From the NCBI GenBank assembly GCA_030589055.1, contig JAUUWK010000004.1, positions 1 to 23,676 of the forward strand: a stretch of DNA of 23,676 nucleotides. The letters are read 5' to 3'. Under the pieces are notes generated by a model. The model searched no databases. It worked only from the letters and a program-made list of their open reading frames with translations, and had not been told where the DNA came from. A program made the position numbers and the translations under genes. This DNA comes from Candidatus Bathyarchaeota archaeon. Lineage in GTDB: Archaea; Thermoproteota; Bathyarchaeia; Bathyarchaeales; Bathycorpusculaceae. Positions 6,952 through 14,540 of this stretch are shown here, piece by piece. The number at the start of each line of letters is the position of its first letter. Position 1 is the stretch's first letter.

Positions 6952-7447
6952 ATGTTGTCTTTTAGGAAAATGGAACGCGACGACGTTAAACAAGCATCAA
7001 AACTAACTAAAGAGATCATGCTTGATTCTTGGGAAAAATGCGAAAAAAATTATTATCCAAAAAAGGCGTTAGACTTCGACATATCAGTACACTCGGCGAA
7101 ATACTATCGAGATTCTCCAAAAGTGGAAACAGACTTCCTTTGTTGCTGAAGAAAACGATTAAATTGTTGGAATAGCCAATGGAGGACTTGTGGGCGAGTC
7201 TGGTTTAGCAAGACTAGGTTGGATAGGTGTTCACCTAACTTGCGAAAAGAACGGCATAGGAAAAGCACTACTGGAAAAAGTGATCGAACATTGCAGAGCA
7301 GAAAGCTGCTACAAAGTCACACTTTACACTTTGCCGTTTTTGATCCCAGCAATAAACCTCTACCTAAAATATGGATTCGTCCTGGAAGCCTATTTACTTA
7401 AAGAATGGTGGAACGTAGACTTCATGAAAATGAGCAGATGGCCGTAA
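6952..7447 (+). pseudogene. GNAT family N-acetyltransferase, broken by frameshift and nonsense codon
   Basis: The N-terminal part starts at ATG 6952 with a good ribosome binding site (AGGTGA, 7 bases upstream) and reads LSFRKMERDDVKQASKLTKE, a typical GNAT opening, before ending at TGA 7147. The continuation is in the +1 frame: QKWKQTSFVAEEND, then TAA at 7160-7162, then IVGIANGGLVGESGLARLGW and the acetyl-CoA binding motif CEKNGIGKALLEKV. It ends near AINLYLKYGFVLEAYLLKEW at 7447. Joining the halves needs removal of one base near 7117 and one sense codon in place of TAA (for example AAA or GAA). Two independent lesions in one gene argue against a single sequencing error. Unless both are artefacts, no full enzyme can be made. 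The C-terminal half has an internal GTG at 7190 but would lack the N-terminal strands. Confidence 0.85.
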
Positions 7448-7667
7448 CCTTTAAACCGCTTTAGGAGGCGTTTACTGCTGGGGCTGAGGATTTCTCCCCG
7501 CAACTTTCTTTTTCATTGTTTCTGCGCAACCGAAGTGGCTTATTGAGTTTTGCACCAGGATTCATCATAAGACTTGATGGACACTGTTTCCTCCAAGACT
7601 GTGGTAGTACAGGGATTCTTCAGCAATGTGTTATTGAAAACTAAAAAATAATAAGAAGTAAAGTCTA

Positions 7668-7675
7668 CTATAAAT
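7668..7675 (+). promoter_or_regulatory. TATA box of the membrane protein gene
   Basis: CTATAAAT is centred about 30 bases upstream of ATG 7702. Archaeal transcription usually starts about 25 bases past the TATA centre, so the transcript would begin at or just before that ATG and be leaderless. No ribosome binding site is visible. Confidence 0.55.
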
Positions 7676-7701
7676 CCCAATTTAGTAATCATGTGATTGT
7701 C

Positions 7702-8319
7702 ATGGCATTCGGGAATAGACGATTATCGTCTTTTGCGAGGAAACTATTGTCTGCGATAGGTATTTTAATATTTTTCACTGTTCTCTCATTGTATCCTAAC
7801 TTTAGTTACTTTGGAGAAGCCAACATCCGTGTTGAAGATGGTGATAGACTTGGGTTTTTGTGGGTTCGAGCATTCTGCAACATTACTTATAACCCTTTTA
7901 TCTATACCTTTTCATGGCTAACTGGGAACGGTTACTATTCAGGAAGCTTTCTCTTCATTAGCAAACCCACTTACTATTTTTCAGGAACGGCTCCAAGAAT
8001 TAAACATCGCACTCCTGAAGACCTTCAACAAGAAGCTATCGAATACGCTGTATACAGAGAACGTACCATCAATATCCTGTTCAATTTCATACTCTTTCTA
8101 GTGATCGGTCTAGTAGGTATACAAGATTTATACCTTAGCATAATTGTGGGGGCAACCAGCTTTTCCCTTGGAGGCTTAACAGGAGCACTTGCAGTTTTCC
8201 TTCCCACATTAGCTATTATGGCATATATAAAGCTACGATCAGGAGAAGGAGTCTTAGTAAGAACTTGGAACCTCCTTGTAGAAAAATACGAAGAACCCAG
8301 AGAACTAGACAAATTCTAA
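7702..8319 (+). CDS. Membrane protein of unknown function
   Basis: I do not recognise the family. The 205 residues begin with a basic stretch and a transmembrane helix at about 13-33 (KLLSAIGILIFFTVLSLYP), so the first part probably acts as an uncleaved signal anchor. Residues 34-108 are polar and aromatic-rich (many Tyr, Phe, Gly and Trp) and likely lie outside the membrane. Two or three more hydrophobic segments follow at about 123-141, 145-160 and 162-178, then a charged cytoplasmic tail ending EEPRELDKF. The ATG at 7702 is preferred over GTG at 7693 because the TATA box at 7668-7675 predicts a leaderless start near it. The gene stands alone between a broken acetyltransferase and a long non-coding stretch. 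Confidence 0.72.
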   Translation: MAFGNRRLSSFARKLLSAIGILIFFTVLSLYPNFSYFGEANIRVEDGDRLGFLWVRAFCNITYNPFIYTFSWLTGNGYYSGSFLFISKPTYYFSGTAPRIKHRTPEDLQQEAIEYAVYRERTINILFNFILFLVIGLVGIQDLYLSIIVGATSFSLGGLTGALAVFLPTLAIMAYIKLRSGEGVLVRTWNLLVEKYEEPRELDKF

Positions 8320-8802
8320 CAAATGAATATTAACAGAAAGATGTTATGAAAACTAGAAGCAGATTTTACGTTGGATCTCTAACACGTCTAAACATCCCTC
8401 TTCCAAGTCCTTATCACTGTAGGCTAAAGTAGTTCATCGTGAACATGCTAGCTGAAAATCGCCTTCCTAACGAGCGAACACTCGCTTTTGAGTCCAAACC
8501 CACGCTTCACGAAAAAGCCCCAACTGAATGCACACTTCATTTTCTTGACATTGTTTCTTGAGATCACTAAACGAGACATCCAAAACACCGGGGTTTACGT
8601 TAACACTGAAAAAGCACTGTTCACCGCTTGAAGTAGGCTTTGAATATGTGACCAGCGACTACCGTGATGGAGGTAAAATCTTCAGAAAGCGAAAGTGAAA
8701 CATTGAACTACAAGCAGGAAATTATAGGAAAAGGTTTTTAGTTTAGTTGTTATATGGAAGGTCTGCAAGTGAGTTTGGAGTATATAGTGAGGTAGATATT
8801 TA
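8320..8802. other. Long intergenic stretch with a possible gene remnant
   Basis: About 480 bases with no full gene. On the plus strand a 46-codon frame (TTG 8558 to TGA 8698) ends in EVGFEYVTSDYRDGG then KIFRKRK and a stop, which looks like a true protein C-terminus. An overlapping frame reads KRDIQNTGVYVNTEKALF. Together they suggest the frame-shifted tail of a lost gene, but I cannot name it. The 3' part carries the promoter of psmA. Confidence 0.4.
8731..8793 (+). promoter_or_regulatory. Promoter region and ribosome binding site of the proteasome-exosome operon
   Basis: A/T-rich candidates for the TATA element are TTTTTAG (8735-8741), TTATATGG (8750-8757) and AGTATATAG (8779-8787); sequence alone does not decide between them. 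GAGGT at 8789-8793, nine bases before ATG 8803, is a clear ribosome binding site, so the start of psmA is well supported. Confidence 0.45.
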
Positions 8803-9531
8803 ATGTCTGTGTTTGCGGCGCCAGGAGCGTATGACCGTGCCATAACCGTTTTCTCGCCGGATGGTCGGTTGTTTCAAGTTGAATATGCAATGGAATTAGT
8901 TAATCGTGGAGCAACAATTTTAGGGATGCAATGCCATGAAGGAGTGGTTTTAGGGGCAGAAGAGACGGTTGATCCCCTTGAGGAAGCGGAATCTTCTTGG
9001 AAAATTTTCAAACTTGACAATCACATAGGAGCAGCCATAGTGGGTTTAAGCTCAGACGCGAGAGTTCTAATAGATCAGGCACGAATATACGCCCAAAGTA
9101 ACAAGTTAACATATGATGAGGCAATAGACGTAGAAGTAGTGACGAAAAGGATATGCGACATAAAACAGCTTTACACACAGCATGCTGGCGTAAGACCCTT
9201 CGGGATTTCAATGATTTTCGGTGGAGTGGACAAAACCGGAAATCATGTGTTTGGCACGCATCCAAGCGGAACATATAGAGGCTATAAGGCTAGAGCAGAA
9301 GGCGCAGGAAGAGAAACTGTGATCAAAATATTCAAAGAGGAATACCGTGGAGAAATGAACCTTGAAGACACTACAAAACTTGCAGTGAAATGCTTGGTGA
9401 AAGCTCTAGAAGCCAGACAGCTGCCACCTAGAATAAAAATATCGATTATTCCCTCAACAACCAAAAAAATGGAAATGCTAAGCGACAAAAAAATCGCAGA
9501 ATATATGAAGGATCTGGGCTTAGGCAAGTGA
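8803..9531 (+). CDS. psmA: Proteasome subunit alpha
   Basis: Forms the outer rings of the 20S proteasome, gating substrate entry and docking the unfoldase (PAN or Cdc48). The 242 residues start with the alpha-subunit N-terminal signature YDRAITVFSPDGRLFQVEYA (10-29), which holds the gate tail and helix H0. NRGATILGMQ follows, and later GVRPFGISMIFGGVD and GTYRGYKARAEGAGRE are diagnostic. No N-terminal propeptide or catalytic Thr is present, as expected for alpha. It is the first gene of the superoperon, seven bases before the SBDS gene. The beta subunit is not in the window. Confidence 0.97.
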   Translation: MSVFAAPGAYDRAITVFSPDGRLFQVEYAMELVNRGATILGMQCHEGVVLGAEETVDPLEEAESSWKIFKLDNHIGAAIVGLSSDARVLIDQARIYAQSNKLTYDEAIDVEVVTKRICDIKQLYTQHAGVRPFGISMIFGGVDKTGNHVFGTHPSGTYRGYKARAEGAGRETVIKIFKEEYRGEMNLEDTTKLAVKCLVKALEARQLPPRIKISIIPSTTKKMEMLSDKKIAEYMKDLGLGK

Positions 9532-9538
9532 AGTAGGG

Positions 9539-10228
9539 ATGGGTGAAAAATACACAATTGCCCGTTTCGCAAAGGATAATGAGCACTTCGAGGTTCTCGT
9601 AAAACCCGAAAAAGCGCTGCAATATCGCATGGGAAAAACGTTAGCAATAACAGAAGTGTTAGCCACTGAAACCATATTTTCAGACGCCAACAAAGGCACA
9701 AAAGTCTCAGAGGAAGCCCTACGCAAAGCCTTTGAAACAACAGACCCCCTCAAGGTGGCGGAAACAATCCTGAAAAAGGGAACAATACAGCTGACAACTG
9801 AACAACGTAGAAAAATGATCGAGGACAAAAGAAAGCAAATAATAGCCTTCATATCAAGACAATGCATCGACCCGAGAACAAACCTTCCACATCCACCATT
9901 ACGCGTGGAACAAGCCATGGAACAAATCCACTATTCAATAGACTCCTTCAAACCAGTGGAAGGACAAGCGAAGGAAGTAATCAAACTGTTGCGGAGTATT
10001 CTACCATTAAAAATAGAGCAAGTATCCGTTGGAGTTCACATACCAGCAGAATGCGCAGCCAGAGCCTACGGAACCGTAAAGGGATTTGGAACAATAAAAC
10101 GTGAAGAATGGCGAGGAGACGGTTCATGGTATGGAGTTATAGAGATGTCAGCAGGCTTGTACGGCCCATTCCTGGAAAAAATCGGAGAAATAACTAAAGG
10201 AAGAGCAGAAGCGAAAATGCTCTCCTAA
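9539..10228 (+). CDS. sbds: Ribosome maturation protein SBDS (SDO1 homologue)
   Basis: The archaeal form of the Shwachman-Bodian-Diamond protein, which acts on the large ribosomal subunit during late maturation, including release of aIF6 by analogy with the eukaryotic system. The 229 residues show the three-domain layout: an N-terminal FYSH domain (about 1-90, with TETIFSDANKGTKVSEE), a central helical domain (about 95-160, with IAFISRQCIDPRTNLPHPP at 102-120) and a C-terminal ferredoxin-like domain (GVHIPAECAARAYGTVKGFG). The Pro-rich IDPRTNLPHPP motif is near-invariant in the family. ATG 9539 follows the psmA stop by seven bases. The order psmA-SBDS-rrp4 is the standard archaeal superoperon. 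Confidence 0.96.
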   Translation: MGEKYTIARFAKDNEHFEVLVKPEKALQYRMGKTLAITEVLATETIFSDANKGTKVSEEALRKAFETTDPLKVAETILKKGTIQLTTEQRRKMIEDKRKQIIAFISRQCIDPRTNLPHPPLRVEQAMEQIHYSIDSFKPVEGQAKEVIKLLRSILPLKIEQVSVGVHIPAECAARAYGTVKGFGTIKREEWRGDGSWYGVIEMSAGLYGPFLEKIGEITKGRAEAKMLS

Positions 10229-10262
10229 AACGGTTTTATTACGAGTTATGGATGTGTAAGTC

Positions 10263-10979
10263 ATGCCAACCTTTTTTGAAAGAAAGCAAATTGTGACACC
10301 TGGAGATTTGCTTGCGGAAGGAACGTACGTCGCAGGCGAAAACACATACAAGGAAGAAAACAAAATTTATGCTTCAAAGCTAGGGCTTGTGGAATACCAA
10401 GATAAAAAGGTAAATGTTGTTGCTCTGAGAGCTTTTTACATCCCAAGACTTGGCGACACCGTCATAGGAACCATTGTGGACGTAGGTTTCAACGGGTGGA
10501 CGGTGGACATAAACTCCCCATATCTGGCTATTCTAAGGGCATCAGACGTCTTGGGCAGACCGTTCAGACCTCAGCAAAACGACTTATCTGAAGTTCTTGA
10601 TGTCGGAGACTTAGTAATCGCGAAGATCATAGCTTATGACAGAGCACACGACCCACAGCTAACGGTAGGTGAACCTGGACTTGGAAAAATAACCCGTGGA
10701 CAAGTTGCAAAAATAACTCCCACGAAGATTCCCCGCGTGATTGGTAGAAAAGGTTCAATGGTGTCAATGATAAAAGAGAAAACAGGTTGTCACATAATCC
10801 TGGGAAACAATGGAGTTATATTAATTACTGGCAAAAACGTGGAAGATGAACAATTGGCAGTAATGGCTATTTATAAAATTGAGGCTGAATCCCATACTAG
10901 TGGTTTGACGGACCGCATAGCCCAGATGATTGAAAAGAAAATGCAAAAGGAGGAATTGAAGAATGAGTCAGAAACTTGA
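10263..10979 (+). CDS. rrp4: Exosome subunit Rrp4
   Basis: RNA-binding cap subunit of the archaeal exosome; three caps sit on the Rrp41/Rrp42 ring and feed RNA into the channel. In 238 residues there are an N-terminal beta domain (about 1-60, with VTPGDLLAEGTYVAGENTY at 11-29), an S1 domain (about 63-135, with GDTVIGTIVDVGFNGWTVDI) and a KH domain (about 148-215) with the binding loop IGRKGSMV (160-167). The charged C-terminus is lysine/glutamate rich. It starts 34 bases after SBDS, a somewhat larger gap with a TTTTATTA block, so an internal promoter is possible. Its 3' end overlaps the rrp41 start by 17 bases. Confidence 0.97.
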   Translation: MPTFFERKQIVTPGDLLAEGTYVAGENTYKEENKIYASKLGLVEYQDKKVNVVALRAFYIPRLGDTVIGTIVDVGFNGWTVDINSPYLAILRASDVLGRPFRPQQNDLSEVLDVGDLVIAKIIAYDRAHDPQLTVGEPGLGKITRGQVAKITPTKIPRVIGRKGSMVSMIKEKTGCHIILGNNGVILITGKNVEDEQLAVMAIYKIEAESHTSGLTDRIAQMIEKKMQKEELKNESET

Positions 10980-11697
10980 AAAGTTAATAGATAAAAAAGG
11001 TTTAAGATTAGATGGAAGAAAACCGGAAGAATTGAGACAGATAAAAATTGAAGTAGGCATTATATTGAATGCCGACTGTTCAGCATACATCCAGCAGGCG
11101 AAAAACAAAATTCTAGCTGGTGTGTATGGTCCGAGAGAGTTGCATCCGAAACATTTGGCGCGTCCAGATCGAACCGTTCTGAGATGTCGTTATCATATGG
11201 CACCTTTCTCTGTTCAGGAACGTAAGTCACCGGCACCGTCGAGAAGGGATATAGAGCTTTCAAAAGTTATGAGGGAAGCTCTTGAACCATCGATTTTCCT
11301 TGAATATTATCCGCGGACGGGCATAGATGTTTTCGTTGAGGTTCTGCAGGCTGATGGAGGAACAAGGTGTGCAAGCATTACGGCAGCGTCACTAGCCTTG
11401 GCAGATGCTGGTATTCCGATGCGAGATTTGGTGGTTGCTTGTGCAGCTGGAAAAATAGACAACACTGTAGTGTTAGATTTGATGGACACTGAAGACAAGA
11501 AAGGATCTGCAGATGTTCCTGTAGCTTTAATGCCGAATTTTAACGCAATAACATTGCTCCAAATGGATGGAATTTTGACGCATGAAGAGTTCGAAAAGGC
11601 TGTAAACCTAGCCCTTGACGGATGTAAAAGAATCTACGTAATGCAAAAGGAAGCATTAAAAGCCAAGTATGAGAGCGTTAAGGAGGTTGAAGAATAA
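10963..11697 (+). CDS. rrp41: Exosome catalytic subunit Rrp41
   Basis: RNase PH-type 3'-5' exoribonuclease that phosphorolyses RNA (and can add tails in reverse). The 244 residues carry the RNase PH fold with RLDGRKPEELR (15-25), the RNA and phosphate contacts SRRDIELSK (93-101) and the acidic site TEDKKGSADVPVA (176-188), where Asp178 and Asp184 match the catalytic pair of characterised Rrp41 proteins. It is therefore the active partner of the ring. GGAGG lies nine bases before ATG 10963, inside the end of rrp4, giving strong coupled initiation. The rrp42 ATG overlaps its stop by one base. Confidence 0.97.
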   Translation: MSQKLEKLIDKKGLRLDGRKPEELRQIKIEVGIILNADCSAYIQQAKNKILAGVYGPRELHPKHLARPDRTVLRCRYHMAPFSVQERKSPAPSRRDIELSKVMREALEPSIFLEYYPRTGIDVFVEVLQADGGTRCASITAASLALADAGIPMRDLVVACAAGKIDNTVVLDLMDTEDKKGSADVPVALMPNFNAITLLQMDGILTHEEFEKAVNLALDGCKRIYVMQKEALKAKYESVKEVEE

Positions 11698-12488
11698 TGT
11701 CATCGGTAATTGTTCGTATAAAGCAGAAACAGATTGCAGAATTAATCGCAAAGGAAAAAAGAGTGGATGGCAGAGGTCTATCAGACTATCGTGAGATAAA
11801 AGTTGAACAAGGAATAATTGAACGTGCTGAAGGTTCGGCAAGGGTTCTTCTAGGAAAGACAGAGGTTATGGCTGGAACAAAGATTGGTATCGGTAGACCA
11901 TTTTCAGACACGCCTGATGCAGGCGTCTTAACGGTAAACGCTGAGTTTGTCCCGTTAGCATCGCCGACCTTTGAGCCTGGACCGCCAAAAGAAAACGCAA
12001 TAGAGCTGGCGAGAGTTGTTGACAGAGGAATAAGAGAATCAGAAGCCATTGACTTCAAGAAGTTATGCATTAAACCCGGTGAGAAGGTATTTGTCGTTTT
12101 TGTGGATGTTTACGTGCTTAACCATGGTGGAAACCTAATAGATGCTTCTGCATTGGCTGCTCTTGCTGCTTTGCTTAATACGAAGATGCTTAACTACGAG
12201 ATAGAAGAGGATGAAGTGAAGATAAAACCGGGTTACACTCCTTTGGTAGTGAGGAAGCATCCGATCGCTGTTACTATTGCGAAGATAAATGACAAGCTTA
12301 TTGTTGATCCATCGCTTGAAGAAGAACAGATGATGGATACTAGACTGACTATGACAACTGATGAGGATGGCAATATATGTGCGATACAGAAGGGAGGGAG
12401 TGGAACCTTTACACAGAAGCAAGTATTAGAAGCCGCAAAAATTGCAAGAGAGAAAGCTGTGGAGATCCGTAAGAAACTAAAGTGGTGA
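11697..12488 (+). CDS. rrp42: Exosome subunit Rrp42 (non-catalytic ring partner)
   Basis: RNase PH-like protein that alternates with Rrp41 in the hexameric ring and helps bind RNA, without forming the catalytic acids itself. In 263 residues the family pattern is clear: KRVDGRGLSDYREIKVEQG (19-37), TEVMAGTKIGIGRPFSDTPD (53-72), FVPLASPTFEPGPP and VDVYVLNHGGNLIDASALAA. The position of the Rrp41 acidic site reads DPSLEEEQMMDTRLTM, which is the Rrp42-type replacement. AGGAGGT sits nine bases before the ATG, at the end of rrp41, with a one-base TAATG overlap. The next gene, eL43, begins two bases past its stop. Confidence 0.97.
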   Translation: MSSVIVRIKQKQIAELIAKEKRVDGRGLSDYREIKVEQGIIERAEGSARVLLGKTEVMAGTKIGIGRPFSDTPDAGVLTVNAEFVPLASPTFEPGPPKENAIELARVVDRGIRESEAIDFKKLCIKPGEKVFVVFVDVYVLNHGGNLIDASALAALAALLNTKMLNYEIEEDEVKIKPGYTPLVVRKHPIAVTIAKINDKLIVDPSLEEEQMMDTRLTMTTDEDGNICAIQKGGSGTFTQKQVLEAAKIAREKAVEIRKKLKW

Positions 12489-12490
12489 TC

Positions 12491-12790
12491 ATGGGAAAGA
12501 GAACAAAAAAGGTGGGACCCACACGTGGATTGGGACCTCGCTACGGATCCACCGTTAGGAAACGCTACATCAAAGCACTTAGGGAAATGAAGAAACCGCA
12601 AAAGTGCCCTCAGTGTGGGTTTATGCGAGTTAAGAGAGTAAGCGTTGGCGTTTGGAAATGCAAGAAATGTGGGTTCACATTTACTGGGGGAGCCTACACT
12701 CCGACCACAAAACTTGGAATAGTAGCAAAACGTCTAGCCAAGAGAACAGTTGCAGAAGAAGCATCAACAACCATGGGAGAAATCAAGTAA
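12491..12790 (+). CDS. rpl37ae: Ribosomal protein eL43 (L37Ae)
   Basis: Zinc-ribbon protein of the large ribosomal subunit. Reading from ATG 12491 gives 99 residues: a basic N-terminus with TRGLGPRYGSTVRKRY (12-27) and two zinc pairs, CPQCG and CKKCG, separated by MRVKRVSVGVWK, then FTGGAYTPTT. These are the standard eL43 features. An upstream GTG at 12482 would overlap the rrp42 stop; ATG 12491 gives the usual MGKRTKK start. GGTGATC, a perfect match to the 16S rRNA 3' end complement, abuts the ATG with no spacer, which is unusually tight. In many archaea the RNA polymerase subunit P gene follows; here the Brix protein follows directly. Confidence 0.95.
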   Translation: MGKRTKKVGPTRGLGPRYGSTVRKRYIKALREMKKPQKCPQCGFMRVKRVSVGVWKCKKCGFTFTGGAYTPTTKLGIVAKRLAKRTVAEEASTTMGEIK

Positions 12791-12810
12791 CAGCGTTTTC
12801 TAACCCCTCA

Positions 12811-13401
12811 GTGATTAAGGCGTTGGTTAAAGAATCACCTATATTACTGACTACATCGCGGAGACCCAAGAAAAACACAAGGACTTTCTGTAGAGACCTT
12901 TCAAGCATTTTTCCGAATGTTAAGCGAATAAACCGTGGCAAACTAAGCCTTGAAGAAGTAGCTGAGAAAGCATTAGAACTTGATGCGGAGAAGGTGATGA
13001 TCGTTGGCAGATGGAAGGAAGGCCCAGGAAAAATATGGTTGTTTAGGATAAGCGAGAAAGGATTGGATGCTGTTCCACCATTAATCTACGTAAAAGCTGT
13101 GAAGTTACGTCGGGATTTTGGAGAGAATATGCCCAGGGGAAGGAGAATGAAGTCCGTTGCAATTACGCGTTCGCAGAAAACTCTCTATGCGATTAAAAGG
13201 CTTGAAAAGGCCTTATCAGAATTTTTTAACGTTCCAATCCTTTCGCTCAAGGAAATTCGCAATAAAGAATTCGATGCTGCAATGTGGATTTTAGCAGATT
13301 CTTCAAATCGCATAATTATCACGTTTAAGCTTATCCCAGAGCTTGTTAAGGTTGGTCCGCAGATTGAAATATCACATTTGGTTTGGGAGCTAACACGTTG
13401 A
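12811..13401 (+). CDS. Brix domain protein, Imp4-like ribosome biogenesis factor
   Basis: Archaeal relative of eukaryotic Imp4/Rpf proteins, expected to bind pre-rRNA during ribosome assembly. Residues include the Brix opening ILLTTSRRPKKNTRTFCRDL (11-30), then INRGKLSLEEVAEKALEL and VMIVGRWKEGPGKIWLFR, ending in a strand-rich C-terminus. GTG 12811 is chosen as start, giving 196 residues and placing the first beta strand near residue 10, as in the family; TTG 12823 is an alternative. A longer frame from 12652 only reflects overlap with eL43 in another frame. No strong ribosome binding site precedes the GTG. The stop overlaps the Pcc1 start (TTGA). Confidence 0.88.
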   Translation: MIKALVKESPILLTTSRRPKKNTRTFCRDLSSIFPNVKRINRGKLSLEEVAEKALELDAEKVMIVGRWKEGPGKIWLFRISEKGLDAVPPLIYVKAVKLRRDFGENMPRGRRMKSVAITRSQKTLYAIKRLEKALSEFFNVPILSLKEIRNKEFDAAMWILADSSNRIIITFKLIPELVKVGPQIEISHLVWELTR

Positions 13402-13649
13402 AGGCCAACGCTCTTGTGCGCTTGAGATTTCCTTCAAAGAGGCATCTAGAGATTATTTCTGAGGCCTTGGAACCTGAAGTTAGGAAGTCTCCGACGATGC
13501 GTTCTCGAGCGATCTTGGAGAAAGAAAACGACATGCTGATTTTGAAGATTGAAGCTACTGATACTGTTGCTTTGCGCGCAACAGCAAACGCCTATTTAAG
13601 ATGGATTTCCACTGTTTATGACTGCTTACTTATGCTTTCGAAAGAATAA
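13398..13649 (+). CDS. pcc1: KEOPS complex subunit Pcc1
   Basis: Small dimerising subunit of KEOPS, which makes the universal N6-threonylcarbamoyladenosine at tRNA position 37. The 83 residues follow the Pcc1 pattern: LRFPSKRHLEIISEALEPE (8-26), the Arg-rich RSRAILEKENDMLIL strand, then IEATDTVALRATANAYLRW and a final helix. The start TTG 13398 overlaps the Brix stop as TTGA; TTG 13383 is a longer alternative with no family support. It closes the superoperon here. Elsewhere in archaea prefoldin beta and DUF3194 come next, but here those genes lie at 5977-6671 on the other strand. Confidence 0.9.
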   Translation: MKANALVRLRFPSKRHLEIISEALEPEVRKSPTMRSRAILEKENDMLILKIEATDTVALRATANAYLRWISTVYDCLLMLSKE

Positions 13650-13687
13650 TAACCCATCCTTTGCGCGCGCTAATGAAATGCTGTCAC

Positions 13688-13737
13688 TTTATTAGTAAAT
13701 TAATATGTGGCAAAACCCTAAACTAGTTCTAGGAGGT
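13688..13737 (+). promoter_or_regulatory. Promoter and ribosome binding site of the E1-like gene
   Basis: The block TTTATTAGTAAATTAATA (13688-13705) is a TATA candidate. AGGAGGT at 13731-13737, six bases before ATG 13744, is a very strong ribosome binding site. This marks a new transcript after pcc1. Confidence 0.55.
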
Positions 13738-13743
13738 TTCTAA

Positions 13744-14481
13744 ATGAGCTTATCACCGTCTGAGCTGGAACGATATGGAAGGCAAATACAGATTTCTGGT
13801 TGGGGAATGGAGGGACAGGAAAAACTGAAGGCCGCCAAAGTCGCTGTGATAGGCATAGGCGGATTAGGATGCCCAACATCGATATACCTTACCGCCGTCG
13901 GCGTGGGAAAAATAACTCTCGTAGACAATGAAAAATTCGAACTGAACAATCTAAACCGGCAGATCCTTTGCTTGCAAAGAGACATTGGAAAATCTAAGGC
14001 AAAAGTTGCCAAAGAAAAACTGGAGGCATTAAATTCTGAAATAGAAGTAGAGGCAGTTGTTGCTGAAATTACCAGAGACAACGTACATAATTTGATAGGG
14101 GATGTTGACGTAATTGTCGATGGACAAGACAATTGGAAAACAAGATTTATAATGAACGAGTATTGCGTGACACGTGGCATACCATTCGTTCACGCTGGCG
14201 TCTCTGCAATGCACGGACAAATGACCACAATAGTGCCTGGTAAAGGACCTTGCCTGCGATGCATATTTCTAAAGGCCCCGCCAGAGGTTGAGGAGATCCC
14301 AGTGTTAGGTGCCCCCCCAGCCTTATTTGCTTCATTACAGGTAATGGAGGTCATTAAACTTGTTACTGGGATAGGTAGGCTGCTTGTTGGACGGATGCTG
14401 TTTGCAAGCGGAGAAGAAATGGCTTTCGAAACCGTCGAAGTCAAAAGAAACATTAGATGCCCTGTCTGCGGTGGCTTATAG
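13744..14481 (+). CDS. ThiF/MoeB/HesA-type E1-like adenylyltransferase
   Basis: Activates the C-terminal glycine of a ubiquitin-like sulfur carrier (MoaD, ThiS or archaeal SAMP/Urm1 type) by adenylation. In 245 residues: Arg14 in RYGRQI, the nucleotide loop GIGGLG (37-42), Asp61 in VDNEKFELNNLNRQ, Lys85 in DIGKSKA, Asp129 in DGQDNW, and zinc Cys170/173 and 239/242 (CLRC and CPVC). Between the zinc pairs the usual GVLG..G.IGSLQA.E.IK stretch reads PVLGAPPALFASLQVMEVIK with no Cys, so there is no obvious cysteine for a thioester; this favours a MoeB-like, adenylation-only role. No carrier protein gene is adjacent, so the pathway cannot be assigned. Start ATG 13744 is fixed by AGGAGGT. It ends before the thermosome promoter. 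Confidence 0.9.
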   Translation: MSLSPSELERYGRQIQISGWGMEGQEKLKAAKVAVIGIGGLGCPTSIYLTAVGVGKITLVDNEKFELNNLNRQILCLQRDIGKSKAKVAKEKLEALNSEIEVEAVVAEITRDNVHNLIGDVDVIVDGQDNWKTRFIMNEYCVTRGIPFVHAGVSAMHGQMTTIVPGKGPCLRCIFLKAPPEVEEIPVLGAPPALFASLQVMEVIKLVTGIGRLLVGRMLFASGEEMAFETVEVKRNIRCPVCGGL

Positions 14482-14540
14482 AAAGAAGAGCAGAGTCATC
14501 TGCTTACGGTCATCTAAAAACCGCATACAACAGAGACAAA

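Noticed and set aside
10930..10980. Overlap of rrp4 and rrp41 as a possible frameshift or fusion
   Set aside because: It is an ordinary 17-base operon overlap with a strong ribosome binding site for rrp41; both proteins are full length.
12652..12810. N-terminal extension of the Brix protein back to ATG 12652
   Set aside because: The extension lies within eL43 in another frame and has no family match; GTG 12811 gives the expected length.
14490..14503. Dyad GCAGA GTCA TCTGC after the E1-like gene as terminator
   Set aside because: Only a five-base stem with no T-run directly after it.
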